From NCBI GenBank assembly GCA_014238415.1, contig JABABA010000020.1, positions 1 through 64,000 on the forward strand: 64,000 nt of DNA, in the 5' to 3' direction. Source of the DNA: Planctomycetota bacterium. GTDB taxonomy: Bacteria; Planctomycetota; UBA1135; GCA-002686595. Every line of letters begins with the position of its first letter. Positions within the stretch are counted from its first letter, which is position 1. Under the pieces are notes generated by a model. That model made no database searches, had not been told where the DNA came from, and saw only the letters and a program-made list of their open reading frames with translations. Positions 43,698 through 53,300 of the stretch are shown here, piece after piece. The translations under genes were made by a program, and so were the position numbers.

Positions 43698-44102
43698 GTG
43701 AAGTATCTGGTCAGTTTCTTCTGCGTGGCTTTTTTGCTCCATCTGGTTGCTTGCCATCCACCGGGAAGGAAACTACTGAACATGGAAGTCCTGCAAGGAG
43801 ATGTGGTCATATTGGCCACCATGTTTGATGTTTCAGACAGGAGCACAGTCAGCGAGATCTGGGACGCAGCTGGCGAGAAGCCGTTCTCTACAGAAGTCGT
43901 GGCTCCGATCTTGGTAGCGAGCAACCAGGGTCCGTTGCAGACAGAGTTGTCCGGGCCGGTTGAGATCAGGATCATGCACACAACTTCCCTGGAAACCTCC
44001 GTGACCCTGACAGGTCTGATTCTGGTACGAACCACATCAGAATCTGAAGACTGGCATCTGCCTGTTTCAGAGGTCAGGCGAGCCAAGAAGGGGGCCCTCT
44101 AG
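43698..44102 (+). CDS. Small putative lipoprotein, unknown
   Basis: A 134-residue protein starting at GTG 43698, with signal peptide and canonical lipobox (MKYLVSFFCVAFLLHLVAC; L-V-A-C). The mature part has beta-like strands (DVVILATMFDVSD, VEIRIMHTTSLETSVTLTG) and no known domain. The promoter-like TAGGAT box supports this start. It sits between the phosphatase and the cupin genes on the same strand and has about the same base use. Function unknown. Confidence 0.6.
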   Translation: MKYLVSFFCVAFLLHLVACHPPGRKLLNMEVLQGDVVILATMFDVSDRSTVSEIWDAAGEKPFSTEVVAPILVASNQGPLQTELSGPVEIRIMHTTSLETSVTLTGLILVRTTSESEDWHLPVSEVRRAKKGAL

Positions 44103-44134
44103 GAACTTGTCTCTTCCCCGATTCCATATCGCCC

Positions 44135-44533
44135 ATGCAGATTCCTGGCTTTCATCTCTCCCTTGGTGCAGAGGACCTTCCCTGGCGCAACACCTCCTAT
44201 CCGGGGATCGATTGGTATCTGCTCGCCAGTGAGAGCCGGGACGGCGGTACAGAGGAGGGTGCCACGGTTCTGATCCGCATGGCTCCGGGCAGGGGCTATC
44301 CGGCCCATCGTCACTTGGGAATCGAGGAGGTCCTCGTGCTTGCCGGTGGCTACAGGGATCATCTGGGAGAGCACCTGGCAGGCAGCTACCTGCGCTATCC
44401 CGAGGGTAGCGAACACGCTCCCGTCGCGCTTGGGGACAAGCGGCAACCAGAATCTTCCACCAATCCCGCCTGCGTGCTCTTCGCTTGCGCCCGGGGTGGA
44501 ACCGAGCTCCTGTCCCAAGAGGCTGGCGAGTGA
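44135..44533 (+). CDS. ChrR-like cupin protein
   Basis: A 132-residue single-domain cupin. The metal-binding motif is GRGYPAHRHLGIEEVLVLAGGY (HxH-x4-E) and the second half is GSYLRYPEGSEHAPV, matching the ChrR cupin-like family (PF12973). It lacks the N-terminal zinc anti-sigma domain of ChrR itself. It may be a metal-dependent small-molecule enzyme; its neighbour, a cysteine dioxygenase, is also a cupin. Function is unassigned. Confidence 0.75.
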   Translation: MQIPGFHLSLGAEDLPWRNTSYPGIDWYLLASESRDGGTEEGATVLIRMAPGRGYPAHRHLGIEEVLVLAGGYRDHLGEHLAGSYLRYPEGSEHAPVALGDKRQPESSTNPACVLFACARGGTELLSQEAGE

Positions 44534-44588
44534 AATGCCCATCCGGACCAGTACCCTTTGGTCCTGCGGCAGTTATCCTGTTCACTCC

Positions 44589-45185
44589 ATGACCCAGCGC
44601 CCCATCGATGATCTGTGTGCCGTCCTCAAGACGGAGTTTGAGCAGGATCCCCGTGGCAAGGCGGTGCCAGCCCTTCTGGCTGCCTACCAGGCCGAGCACC
44701 AGGACTGGAGGGACTGGGTTCTGTGGTCAGACGCGTGCTATACGCGCAATCTGGTTGCACGCTGCGATGCCTTTGAGTTGCTGCTGCTCGCATGGAGCCC
44801 CGAGCAGAAGAGTCCGATCCACGATCACTCAGACCAGAACTGCTGGATGGCGGTCATGGAGGGACAGTTGGAGGAGGTGCACTACACCCTGCCGACTTCG
44901 GCTGAGAATGGTGCCTCCGTTCTTCAGCAGGGACGCAGCAAGTGCTTTGATGAAGGAGGAGTTGCCTTCATCGATGACTCCATCGCCTACCACCTGATCC
45001 AGCCTGCGGGTGGGGCGCGAGCGGTGTCCTTGCACCTCTATGCTAATCCTATTGACACCTGCCGTATCTTCTGTCCCGACACCGGCAAGGCAGAGGATAT
45101 CCCTCTTGGCTATCACTCCGTGCGGGGCGAACTGGTGGAGGCGCATTCTCCAGAGGCCATTCGTGAGCGATTCAGCAACTCCTGA
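44589..45185 (+). CDS. Cysteine dioxygenase type I
   Basis: A mononuclear iron cupin of 198 residues that oxidises cysteine to cysteine sulfinate. The first metal pair is SPIHDHSDQNCWMAVMEG (HxH), where the Cys in the same segment aligns with the Cys-Tyr crosslink cysteine of mammalian CDO. The third His is in SLHLYANPIDTCRIF. VAYHLIQ-type and GYHSVRGEL segments follow the family pattern. The frame is open further upstream, but ATG 44589 (MTQRPIDDLC) gives the normal length. Confidence 0.88.
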   Translation: MTQRPIDDLCAVLKTEFEQDPRGKAVPALLAAYQAEHQDWRDWVLWSDACYTRNLVARCDAFELLLLAWSPEQKSPIHDHSDQNCWMAVMEGQLEEVHYTLPTSAENGASVLQQGRSKCFDEGGVAFIDDSIAYHLIQPAGGARAVSLHLYANPIDTCRIFCPDTGKAEDIPLGYHSVRGELVEAHSPEAIRERFSNS

Positions 45186-45205
45186 GTGGGGAACCGCCTC
45201 AACCC

Positions 45206-45234
45206 TTGACCCCGTCCCCGCTCCTGCGTAACCT
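45206..45234 (+). promoter_or_regulatory. tRNA-Met promoter
   Basis: TTGACC (45206-45211), a 17-base spacer, TAACCT (45229-45234). The tRNA starts 17 bases beyond the -10 box. Confidence 0.75.
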
Positions 45235-45250
45235 TCTCGGCTTGCAGCCT

Positions 45251-45327
45251 GGCGGGGTAGCTCAGTTGGTGAGAGCACAGGATTCATAACCCTGAGGTCG
45301 CGGGTTCAAATCCCGCCCCCGCTACCA
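45251..45327 (+). tRNA. tRNA-Met (CAT), elongator type
   Basis: A 77-base cloverleaf with encoded CCA. The anticodon loop is TTCATAA (CAT at positions 34-36); the T arm GCGGG/CCCGC encloses TTCAAAT. The acceptor stem pairs GGCGGGG with CCCCGCT, with a G1.U72 wobble, so it is not an initiator (no C1.A72 mismatch or GGG/CCC anticodon pairs). The anticodon stem CAGGA/CCCTG has an A31.C39 mismatch. Canonical D arm GCTC/GAGC. Confidence 0.95.
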
Positions 45328-45336
45328 TTTCCAAGT

Positions 45337-45370
45337 AGAGGATCTGGCCTTTTCCGGCTGGGTCCTCTTT
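45337..45370 (+). terminator. Probable terminator after tRNA-Met
   Basis: AGAGGA (45337-45342) pairs with TCCTCT (45363-45368), and CTGG pairs with CCGG inside it. A short T run follows. It begins 10 bases after the tRNA CCA end. Confidence 0.55.
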
Positions 45371-45466
45371 GCATGCAACCTCCTGGGGCCAGTCGTTTCG
45401 AGACCGGCGCGGCGAGGGGCTGATGACAATCATCGAGAAGCAGGCCCATTGCCGCCCGCCTGGAGC

Positions 45467-47023
45467 TCAACGCTCGATGGGGATTCGAAAAGGAGACGCT
45501 GGGAGCCCGAGACTGTCAGTCAGATTGCAGTCGGGGACCGGTTTCCATGCATAGCGCACTTCGCAGGGATCCTGTGTCGGAGTCCCGATCAGCAGCACTG
45601 CGCCTTTCAGGAGTTGGGCCTCGGCCACATGGACTGCACCATCGCAAGCGATGATTTCAAATCCCCGGGGGGGCTCCTGATCGCTGGTGCTGAGCTTGGT
45701 TTGAATGTTCTCGAATTCCAATTCTATTCCATCTGATTGCATTCGGGCTCGCTTGATGGTCGGCCCGGTGGGGGCCTGGCTCTGGCCATAGCTCACATGC
45801 ATCGCCAACCGGGCAAGGCGGATTCCAACAGGACGCTTGCGCCGCGGATGCACATCAGTCGGATGCCCCACATCAATAGTGACCGCCATGCCCACGTGGG
45901 GAATCTGCTGGGAGAATCCGCGCTGTTGTTCTCGAAATTCTGGCCAGTGGGGTCGGCCCATGGCTGGCAGTTGGACGAACAGGAAGGGCAGGTGCGCCTG
46001 GCCAAAGGTGTTTCTTGTGTCTTGCACCAGCAGGGGAAACAAGGAAGCGTGCTGATCTACCCTGCTTGGGGACTCAGCATTGGACTCACCCTGATACCAC
46101 AAGAGGCCGCGTACAGCACTGTTGCGGATTGGGTGCAAGGCTGCGCGCCACATGAACCCAGGCTTGAAGGGATGGTTGTAGCCGAGCCGGTCCCCGGGAA
46201 TGTCAAGCCCGGCGGCGAAGGCGTTCTCCAGGTTCACGGCTGCACGCTGTCGGCACCATTCTCCCAACAAGGGGTTTTTCAGCCAATCACTCTGCTGAAT
46301 AAACTCACTTGTCTGGGGCTGGGAGGCGAGCGCATCGGGAGAAATCCAGGCCTCTGTGGGTGTGCCACCTGCTGCCAGATCCACAAGCCCGATGGGGATT
46401 TTCAGCTGCTTCCAGAGCGCTTGCCCAAAGTAGTAACCGACCGCTGAAAAACTGCCGAGAGTCTCTTGCGAACATCGCGTCCACTTCCCCTGCATGAAGG
46501 AATCGGCTCCCAAGCTTGAAACAGTACTGGGGCTCCAATTGAGGCCAGCGTTTTGAGTTGGGTAGCGGGCCTGGAAGATACGGATCCCTTTGGGAGCAGG
46601 GCCAGTCAGTGCTGCTGGTCCGTCCTGATCCCTTGAAATCGGAAATTCCATGTTCGACTGTCCAGCACAGATCCAAACATCTCCCACAAGCAGATCGTCG
46701 ATGCTGATCTTCTTTCCACCTGATTCGATGGTGATGGCAAACGGTTGGTCGGTGGCTGGCCTGGAGGAAAGTTCAATTTGCCAGGATCCGTCATTGTCTG
46801 CGTTGGTGAGGCGTTTCTCCTTGCCACATCGAACAGCGACCTGGGCATGGGGCACAGCCGACCCCCACAAGGAAATCGGCTGCTCCCTTTGGATCACCAT
46901 GTGATCGGTGAGGTAGTTGGCGAGGGAGAGCTGCGCACTTGCTGAGGGTGCAAGCGAGAGCAATGGAGCGAGCAATGCCCCCAGGGTCAGTATCAGTCGG
47001 TGTCTCTGACCCAGAATTCCCAC
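45467..47023 (-). CDS. Secreted sialate O-acetylesterase-like SGNH esterase
   Basis: A 518-residue exported carbohydrate esterase of the SASA (PF03629) family. The signal peptide follows GTG 47023 (VGILGQRHRLILTLGALLAP, then LAPSASA); this start falls just after the stop of the upstream gene, while an earlier ATG at 47059 would overlap it. SGNH blocks: WICAGQSNMEFPI (catalytic Ser), AAGGTPTEAWIS, RGLLWYQGESNAE and the Asp/His pair in DVGHPTDVHPRRK. It would remove acetyl groups from sialic acid or other acetylated glycans. It pairs functionally with the sulfatase and DUF1080 protein elsewhere in the window. Confidence 0.9.
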   Translation of the reverse strand: MGILGQRHRLILTLGALLAPLLSLAPSASAQLSLANYLTDHMVIQREQPISLWGSAVPHAQVAVRCGKEKRLTNADNDGSWQIELSSRPATDQPFAITIESGGKKISIDDLLVGDVWICAGQSNMEFPISRDQDGPAALTGPAPKGIRIFQARYPTQNAGLNWSPSTVSSLGADSFMQGKWTRCSQETLGSFSAVGYYFGQALWKQLKIPIGLVDLAAGGTPTEAWISPDALASQPQTSEFIQQSDWLKNPLLGEWCRQRAAVNLENAFAAGLDIPGDRLGYNHPFKPGFMWRAALHPIRNSAVRGLLWYQGESNAESPSRVDQHASLFPLLVQDTRNTFGQAHLPFLFVQLPAMGRPHWPEFREQQRGFSQQIPHVGMAVTIDVGHPTDVHPRRKRPVGIRLARLAMHVSYGQSQAPTGPTIKRARMQSDGIELEFENIQTKLSTSDQEPPRGFEIIACDGAVHVAEAQLLKGAVLLIGTPTQDPCEVRYAWKPVPDCNLTDSLGLPASPFRIPIER

Positions 47024-47024
47024 T

Positions 47025-48458
47025 CTAGCTGGCGGGCACAGGAGAGAGCAGGTGCTCAATCACATCGGCGGCTTTGTAGGAAGTAGCTCCTGGAGCCAGG
47101 AAGCGGGCCACGGTGGCAACATCATCGCCGGAGGTGAAGATTGCGGGCTCCGTGTTTCCGTCTTTGCGAACCTGCCCCAGGCTGATGTTCGAGAGCAGGC
47201 CGTTGCAGATGCACTTGCGGCCAACGGTGTCCTCTTCCTTGCCGCCTTTGCGGATGTAATCGTCGACAGGCTCGCTGGGGCAGCGCCAGCCGATGGAGCC
47301 ATCTTCCTTGCGATAGCCATGGCGCAGGTAATTCAGATCGCAAACCCGGCGCCGCTTGTCGTTGGTGCTCGGGTGGGAGAGGGTGCCATCCAGTTGGATC
47401 ACCTTGAAGGGGAAGCCGGTGGGTGAGGCGATGGGGTCGGTGAAGACACGCGCAGTGCCCTTGCGGCTCATCTGCAGGATCTTGGCTTTCCAGGTTGCAT
47501 CCATACCGGACTCTTCAGAGAAGGCGAAGGCCGTGCCCACTTGAATGCCAGTTGCGCCGACCTCAAGCGCCTCTCTCAGTCCTTCAGGTGCCGCGCGGGA
47601 ACCGGCCAGCCAGAATGGAACGCCGAAGCCGCGGAATTCCTCGAACTTGGGCAGATCCTTGGGGCCGTAGACCGGTTCGCCCTCATCAGACAAGGGGCCC
47701 TTGCCACGGGGGGGTGCGTTGTGCCCTCCGGCTGTGGCGGCTTCGATCACAAACCCGTCGACCTTGCCGGATGCTTTCTTGAGCATCACGTTGGCAACAA
47801 TGCCGGTGGAGACGATGGCAAGGAACTTTGGCCGAGTGAGGATAGGTGCGGGACCGCCGATGAACTCTGCGGGATCAAAGCGTGTGACAATTGACTCGCC
47901 GGGCAATGCCCCGATGATGTCGAGGCGCAATTCCACCGCCTTGCCCATTGCCAGGCGGTCGAGAATGCCGGGTATCGCGAGTGGGATGCCAGCTCCCATG
48001 CAAACCGTGCCGACTCCCGCCAACATTGCTCCAAAAATAGACGGGAGGGTGGGCAGTTGAATCTTCTCCAGATAGTTGACGCCCACTGTTCCTGAATGCC
48101 CTTCCTTGGCCAGGAACACTTCGATGAAGTTGGCGGTCACGGTCAGCTCGTTCAGAGCGCGACCGGGGGTGACACTGGGGGAGGGCTTGCTCTTGAAGGC
48201 CTTGCCCTCCTCTTTTCCGCCCTCGATAAAGTAGCGATCCATCACTCGCTTGGCGATTTCTGGAAAGGGGAAAGCGGCCATGGCCCGACGGAGGTGACCT
48301 TCCGGGTCGCCCATCTGCAGTCTGCGGGCAAGGATGACATCGAGGGCCGTGCCAGCTACAACGCCCAACTGCCCGCAGCGCGCAACTGCATTGGCCAGAC
48401 GCCATTCGGATACCCCGGCGCCCATGCCTCCCTGAATGATCCTAGGCAGTGTGTCCAC
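47025..48458 (-). CDS. Nitronate monooxygenase (2-nitropropane dioxygenase family)
   Basis: An FMN-dependent TIM-barrel enzyme of 477 residues, with an opening RIIQGGMGAGVSEW. The FMN/catalytic segment is IEAATAGGHNAPPRG, followed by GSRAAPEGLREALEVGATGIQVGTAF. A C-terminal extension of about 90 residues holds conserved cysteines (RRVCDLNYLRHGY, GWRCPSEPVDDY, GRKCICNGLL), seen in long cyanobacterial and planctomycete members; the cysteines could bind a metal. The start is taken as GTG 48458 (VDTLPRIIQGG), because a longer version from 48563 has a poor N-terminus. Substrate specificity is unproven. Confidence 0.85.
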   Translation of the reverse strand: MDTLPRIIQGGMGAGVSEWRLANAVARCGQLGVVAGTALDVILARRLQMGDPEGHLRRAMAAFPFPEIAKRVMDRYFIEGGKEEGKAFKSKPSPSVTPGRALNELTVTANFIEVFLAKEGHSGTVGVNYLEKIQLPTLPSIFGAMLAGVGTVCMGAGIPLAIPGILDRLAMGKAVELRLDIIGALPGESIVTRFDPAEFIGGPAPILTRPKFLAIVSTGIVANVMLKKASGKVDGFVIEAATAGGHNAPPRGKGPLSDEGEPVYGPKDLPKFEEFRGFGVPFWLAGSRAAPEGLREALEVGATGIQVGTAFAFSEESGMDATWKAKILQMSRKGTARVFTDPIASPTGFPFKVIQLDGTLSHPSTNDKRRRVCDLNYLRHGYRKEDGSIGWRCPSEPVDDYIRKGGKEEDTVGRKCICNGLLSNISLGQVRKDGNTEPAIFTSGDDVATVARFLAPGATSYKAADVIEHLLSPVPAS

Positions 48459-48811
48459 ACAGGCATGGTAACTGCGTGACGACCTGAGAGATAACCCGAA
48501 TCGGCGGCATTTTGAGCTGCGGATCGCATGCAACAAGGCGGATACGAGGAGCGTGGGGCCCATTTAGTGCTTGCTGGTAGTCCCTCAGGTGGTGGTGCGT
48601 GGATCAGGCCCTGCCGTCAGTGTTTGGCAGAACCCGGCGCTCACGGGTAGTAGAAGGCAGGAGGGCGGTGGACTGAATTGGGTGCGTGGGCGATTGAGGG
48701 CCTCAGAAAAGGGGGCTGGACCCGATTTTTTCTCCGGTGCAGGAGCCTTCGGGGATCTCTGTTAGGCTCTTGTGGTCCGCAGCGGAAAGGTCGCTGTCGC
48801 AAGAAACCGTC
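48459..48811. other. Intergenic region between divergent genes
   Basis: No gene is evident. A TAGGCT box at 48764-48769 and a short G-rich repeat (GGCGG, GGTGG) lie here. The leader from there to ATG 48812 is about 40 bases. Confidence 0.3.
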
Positions 48812-49792
48812 ATGATTGCACAGATTCTATTGGCATCGGCTGGAGCCTTCGCGCTGCCATCCAACATTACCCCCAGCAAGGTCGGTGACAAGCTGCCCAC
48901 AGTTGTCCTGGAGGGACTGGCTCAAACCGAAGCCACCTCCTATGAGGAATTTACTGGGCGTCTGGTCCTGCTTGAATTTTTTGCCCATTGGTGAGGCCCT
49001 TGCGGAAGTGCCGTGCCGCACTTGAACAAGCTCGACGAGGAGTTCAGTGAGCAGGGACTTTCAGTCATTGGCGTGACCAGTGAACCCAGTGGACCGACCG
49101 AGAAGTGGATTGCCAAGAAGAAGGCAGCCTATGCCTATGGTTATGACAAAGGCGGCAAGCTCAAGCGCGCCCTCGGTGTCGGCGGCATCCCTGCCTCGTT
49201 CTTGGTGGACCCTTCTGGCACGATTGTCTGGCAGGGTCATCCCAACAGTCTGAGTTCCAACCTGATCAAGGAGCACATCAAGGGGGCGATCTCCAAGCCT
49301 CTCTATGAGTGGTCCGGCAAGGCTGGCAAGATCAAGAAGAACTTCCTCAAGGGGGACTTTGCCAAAGCCCTTGACGAGGCGCAGAAACTTGCGAAGAACG
49401 ATCCCTTTGGAGAAGAAGCGGGCGAGTTGCTGCAGGGTATTTTGACCTCGCGTGTGGCGGATCTGCAGGCTGTCCTGGAGGTCGGTGACATACTCGCTGC
49501 CAGCGATGGTGCCAAGGTCTTGCTCAAGGGGCTCAAGGGGCTGCCGGAGGCAGACACCCTCAAGGCCATGCTGAAGGTCATCTCCAAGGACAAAGAGATG
49601 AAGGCCACCATGAAATTGCAGAAGCGGCTGGCCAAGATTCTGGAGGAGGATCTTCGGCGGCGTAAAGATTGTGACGAGCGTGTGGTGGCACTTGAGAAGT
49701 TGCTCAAGGGACACCGAGGCACTTACTTTGCCAGCCAGATTGAGGCGGCTATCGACGCCACTCGTGTGGCACGCACCAAGATGGAGTACTAG
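48812..49792 (+). CDS. Predicted exported thioredoxin-like selenoprotein (W-Sec-G-P-C) with helical C-terminal domain, TGA read through at 48992-48994
   Basis: The frame runs from ATG 48812 to TAG 49792 (326 residues), interrupted only by TGA at codon 61. The sequence around it is LLEFFAHW-TGA-GPCGSAVPHLNK, so Sec61 takes the place of the first Cys of WCGPC and Cys64 is the resolving Cys. The signal peptide is MIAQILLASAGAFALPSN. The rest of the TlpA/ResA-like fold is intact: LSVIGVTSEPSG, and the cis-proline loop VGGIPASFLVDPSGTIVWQG. Residues about 165-326 form a Lys-rich helical domain of TPR-like appearance (FAKALDEAQKLAKNDPFG). A strong SECIS-like hairpin follows the TGA directly. It ends at a terminator. 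Selenocysteine insertion is inferred from position, frame and hairpin. Confidence 0.88.
48999..49030 (+). promoter_or_regulatory. Bacterial SECIS-like hairpin
   Basis: Lower stem CTTG (48999-49002) with CAAG (49027-49030), a symmetric 3x3 internal loop, then a 6-bp upper stem AAGTGC (49006-49011) with GCACTT (49018-49023) around the loop CGTGCC. The loop has G at position 2 in a GU step, and begins 18 bases after the TGA, within the range of known bacterial SECIS elements. The element lies inside the coding sequence, as it does in fdhF. Confidence 0.8.
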
Positions 49793-49819
49793 GGGGTTGA
49801 TCCCAGCACTGTTTTGACC

Positions 49820-49851
49820 ACGAGGGGACCGCTTTGGCGGGCCCCTCGTTT
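49820..49851 (+). terminator. Intrinsic terminator, possibly bidirectional
   Basis: ACGAGGGG (49820-49827) pairs with CCCCTCGT (49842-49849) and CCGC pairs with GCGG inside, around loop TTTG, with an A.G mismatch between. A short T run follows on +. It separates the selenoprotein gene from the convergent efflux operon. Confidence 0.85.
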
Positions 49852-49871
49852 CATCTTGTCGAACCTTTGGT

Positions 49872-50348
<477 letters not shown>

Positions 50349-50359
50349 GGGAACAGATG

Positions 50360-53300
50360 TCAGGGTTTTCTATTGGGTCTGATCGGTCGTTTGCGCCCAT
50401 TCAAGGCGGCATAACCAGCCGGAACCAGTACAAGATTCAAAAAGGTGGATGTGAGAAGGCCCCCCAAGATCACAGCGGAGAGAGGGGCCAGGATTTCGTT
50501 GCCAGCGGAGTTTCCCTCCAACACGATGGGTACCAGGGCCAGAGCCGCAGTCAAGGCGGTCATCAAGATCGGTACTAGCCGCTCCAGGGAACCCTGCATG
50601 ATCGCACGGTGCAAGGAACAGTCTTCGTTCTCGCGCAAATGGGCATAGTGGTTGACCAGCAAGATACCGTTGCGCACGGCGATGCCAAAGAGGGTAATGA
50701 AGCCCACCATGCTGGCAATGGAAAGCACCGGCGGTGTGTAGCTCCCAAGGCCAACCAGTCCCGCCAGATTTTGCAAAGGCGCATCTGATTCGGTCCAAAA
50801 CACCGCTGCGATGCCGCCGATCATGGCCAAGGGAAGATTGACCAGCACCAACAGGGACACGGGCAGAGAACCGATTGCCAGGTGCAGCAGTACCAGCGTG
50901 ATCAATAGCACCACACCACCGAAGAGCAGGATGGCTCGGCTGGCAGATTGCTGTGCCTCGAACTGTCCACCGTACTTTACCCGGTAGCCGTGGCGCGCCA
51001 CTATGGGGTCGACCTTGGTTTGCACTTCGGCTACAAGGTGCCCCAGGTTTGAGCCCTGCGCTACATTGAGGGAGATCACCGCCTTGCGCTGGGAGTCTTC
51101 TCGGGCGATCAGATTGCTGGTGAGCTCACGGCCAATGTCCGCGACCTCTTCCAATCGTACCAACGCACCTCCTGCTCCGCGCAGAACGAGGCGCCTCAGA
51201 TCTTCTATGCTGTCTCGGTCTTGAGTTTGTAGACGCACCGCCAGGCCGTAGCGCCGGACTCCGTCATTGACCTGCGCCACGCTTGCCCCGAACACCGCGT
51301 CGCGTACCTGTAGAGCGGCAGAGGCCGGGGTCAGGCCATAGGCAGCCAGTAGTGAGGGGCGATATTCCACAGGTACGGACTGGACCATCACCTCGCGGTT
51401 GGCGGCAACATCCCGAGTTCCGGGCAGGGCCTTGAGGACCACCTCAATCTCCTTGGCGATGGAGCGTAAGACACTGAGCTCTTGCCCATAGACGCTGATG
51501 GCGATGGCAGCGGGGGTGCCCGAGAGGATGTGACTCAGTCGATGTTCAATGGGTTGTCCGATATTTGAGGAGATCCCTGGGATTTCCTTCAGTACCGAGG
51601 AGATCTGGGTGCGCACTGTTTCTTTTGCGAAGCCCGGTCGAATGGTCACATCGATCTCTGAGTTGCTGACGGGTTCGACATGCTCGTCCCGTTCGGAACG
51701 GCCTGTGCGCCGTGAGGCGCTGGCTACCCCTTCCAGTTGCAGGAGTTGCTGTTCCACCGAGGAGGCCAGCCGGTCACTGGCCATCAGGGATGTTCCTGGG
51801 GGCGCGAAGAGGGCTACTGTAAACGTGCCCTCGTTGAACTCCGGTAGAAATGCGCTCCCAAAGGTCGATCCGACCCAAAGAGTCAGGGCAGTGGCAGTGG
51901 CTGCGGCACCCATCAGGAGATAACGCCAACGCAGGGCCAGACGCAGCAGGGGTTCGTAGATGTCCTTGAGAATGCGCACCAGGAATCCGTCCCCAGCTTT
52001 TGCCTCGTCAGGGTTGGGATTGAGAAGCAAGCTACATAGGGCCGGGGTCACAGTCAGAGCCACAACCAGAGAAGCCAAGAGAGAGACCACAAAGGCGATG
52101 CCAAGGGGGCGAAAGAACCGTCCTTCGATTCCTTCAAGGAACATCAGCGGTGCAAACACGAGCCCGATGATGAGGGTGGCAAAGACCATTGCGGGTCGGA
52201 TCTCGTTGCTGGCAGAAAAGATCGTGTCCCGCCTGGTTTCCTGCTGAGATACTGGTAAACGCGCATTTTGCTTTAGGCGTCGGAAGACGTTCTCCACATC
52301 GATTACTGCGTCATCCACAAGGCTGCCAACGGCAATGGCAAGACCTCCGAGGGTCATCACATTGATCGTCTCCCCTAGATACTCCAGCACCAATATGCCC
52401 GCGGCGAGGGAGAGTGGAAGGGCGGTCAACGTCACCAGAGTTGTCCGCAGGCTGAGCAAAAACAGAGCCAAGATCAACGCCACGATGATCGCGGCATCCC
52501 TCAGAGCGTGGACCACATTGTTGACAGAGAGGTTGATGAAGTCCGCTTGACGGAAGATCTCATCGTTGATGTGTATGCCAGCGGGCAGGTTTGGCTCGAG
52601 ATCCTTGAGAAGCGCATCGACTCCGGCCGTGATTGCCAGGGTGTTGGTGCCCGGCGCTTTCTTGATGGTCATGATCACCGCTGGCCTGCCACCATCCGAG
52701 CCCGTGCCTCGCTTGAGGGCCGGACCGAGGCGCACCTCTGCCACCTGCCCGATGGTCACGGGGGCCCCCTGGTGGATCTTGACCATGGTGCCCTCGATGT
52801 CTGTCACCGAACGCACCCGCCCGCTTTGGCGGATGGGCAGCTCCAGATGATCCACATCAGGCAAATATCCAGCACTGAGTGTGCTATGGGCAGATCTGGC
52901 GGCTGCGACCACGTCCTGGACGGTGAGTCCATAGAGTCTGAGTTGTTCCTGTTCCACCAGCACCTGGTATTCGGGCAACTCGCCACCGATGACTGAAATC
53001 TGGGCGACCCCGGGCACGGTCAAGAGTCGGTTGCGCAGGTCAAACTCGGCGTAGGCCCTTAGGCTCAGATCATCCACGCTCCCATCCGGGGATGACACGG
53101 CCAGCAGCATGATCTCACCAGTGATCGATGTAATGGGGGTCATCTCGGCATGGGTTCCGGCTGGCAGGTCTCCGCGCACCGTGTCCAAGCGTTCCGAGAC
53201 CATTTGTCGCGCCAGAAATATGTCTTGTCCCCACTCGAATTCCACAAAGGCGATTGAGAGGCCTATGGCGCTTGAAGTTCGCACCCTCCTCAGCCCCGGG

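Noticed and set aside
45251-45327. tRNA-Sec (selC) candidate
   Set aside because: The anticodon is CAT and the acceptor stem is the usual 7 bp; it is elongator tRNA-Met.
47025-47059. Overlap of the sialate esterase and nitronate monooxygenase genes
   Set aside because: A GTG start at 47023 for the esterase removes the overlap and gives a better signal peptide.
9890-49792. TGA reassigned as Trp, Gly or Cys throughout the genome
   Set aside because: Many genes here end at TGA in the expected place (trmB 7903, asd 8988, pyrC, and the ATGA overlaps of the ABC operon), so TGA is a normal stop; only two internal TGAs occur, both at the same redox position.
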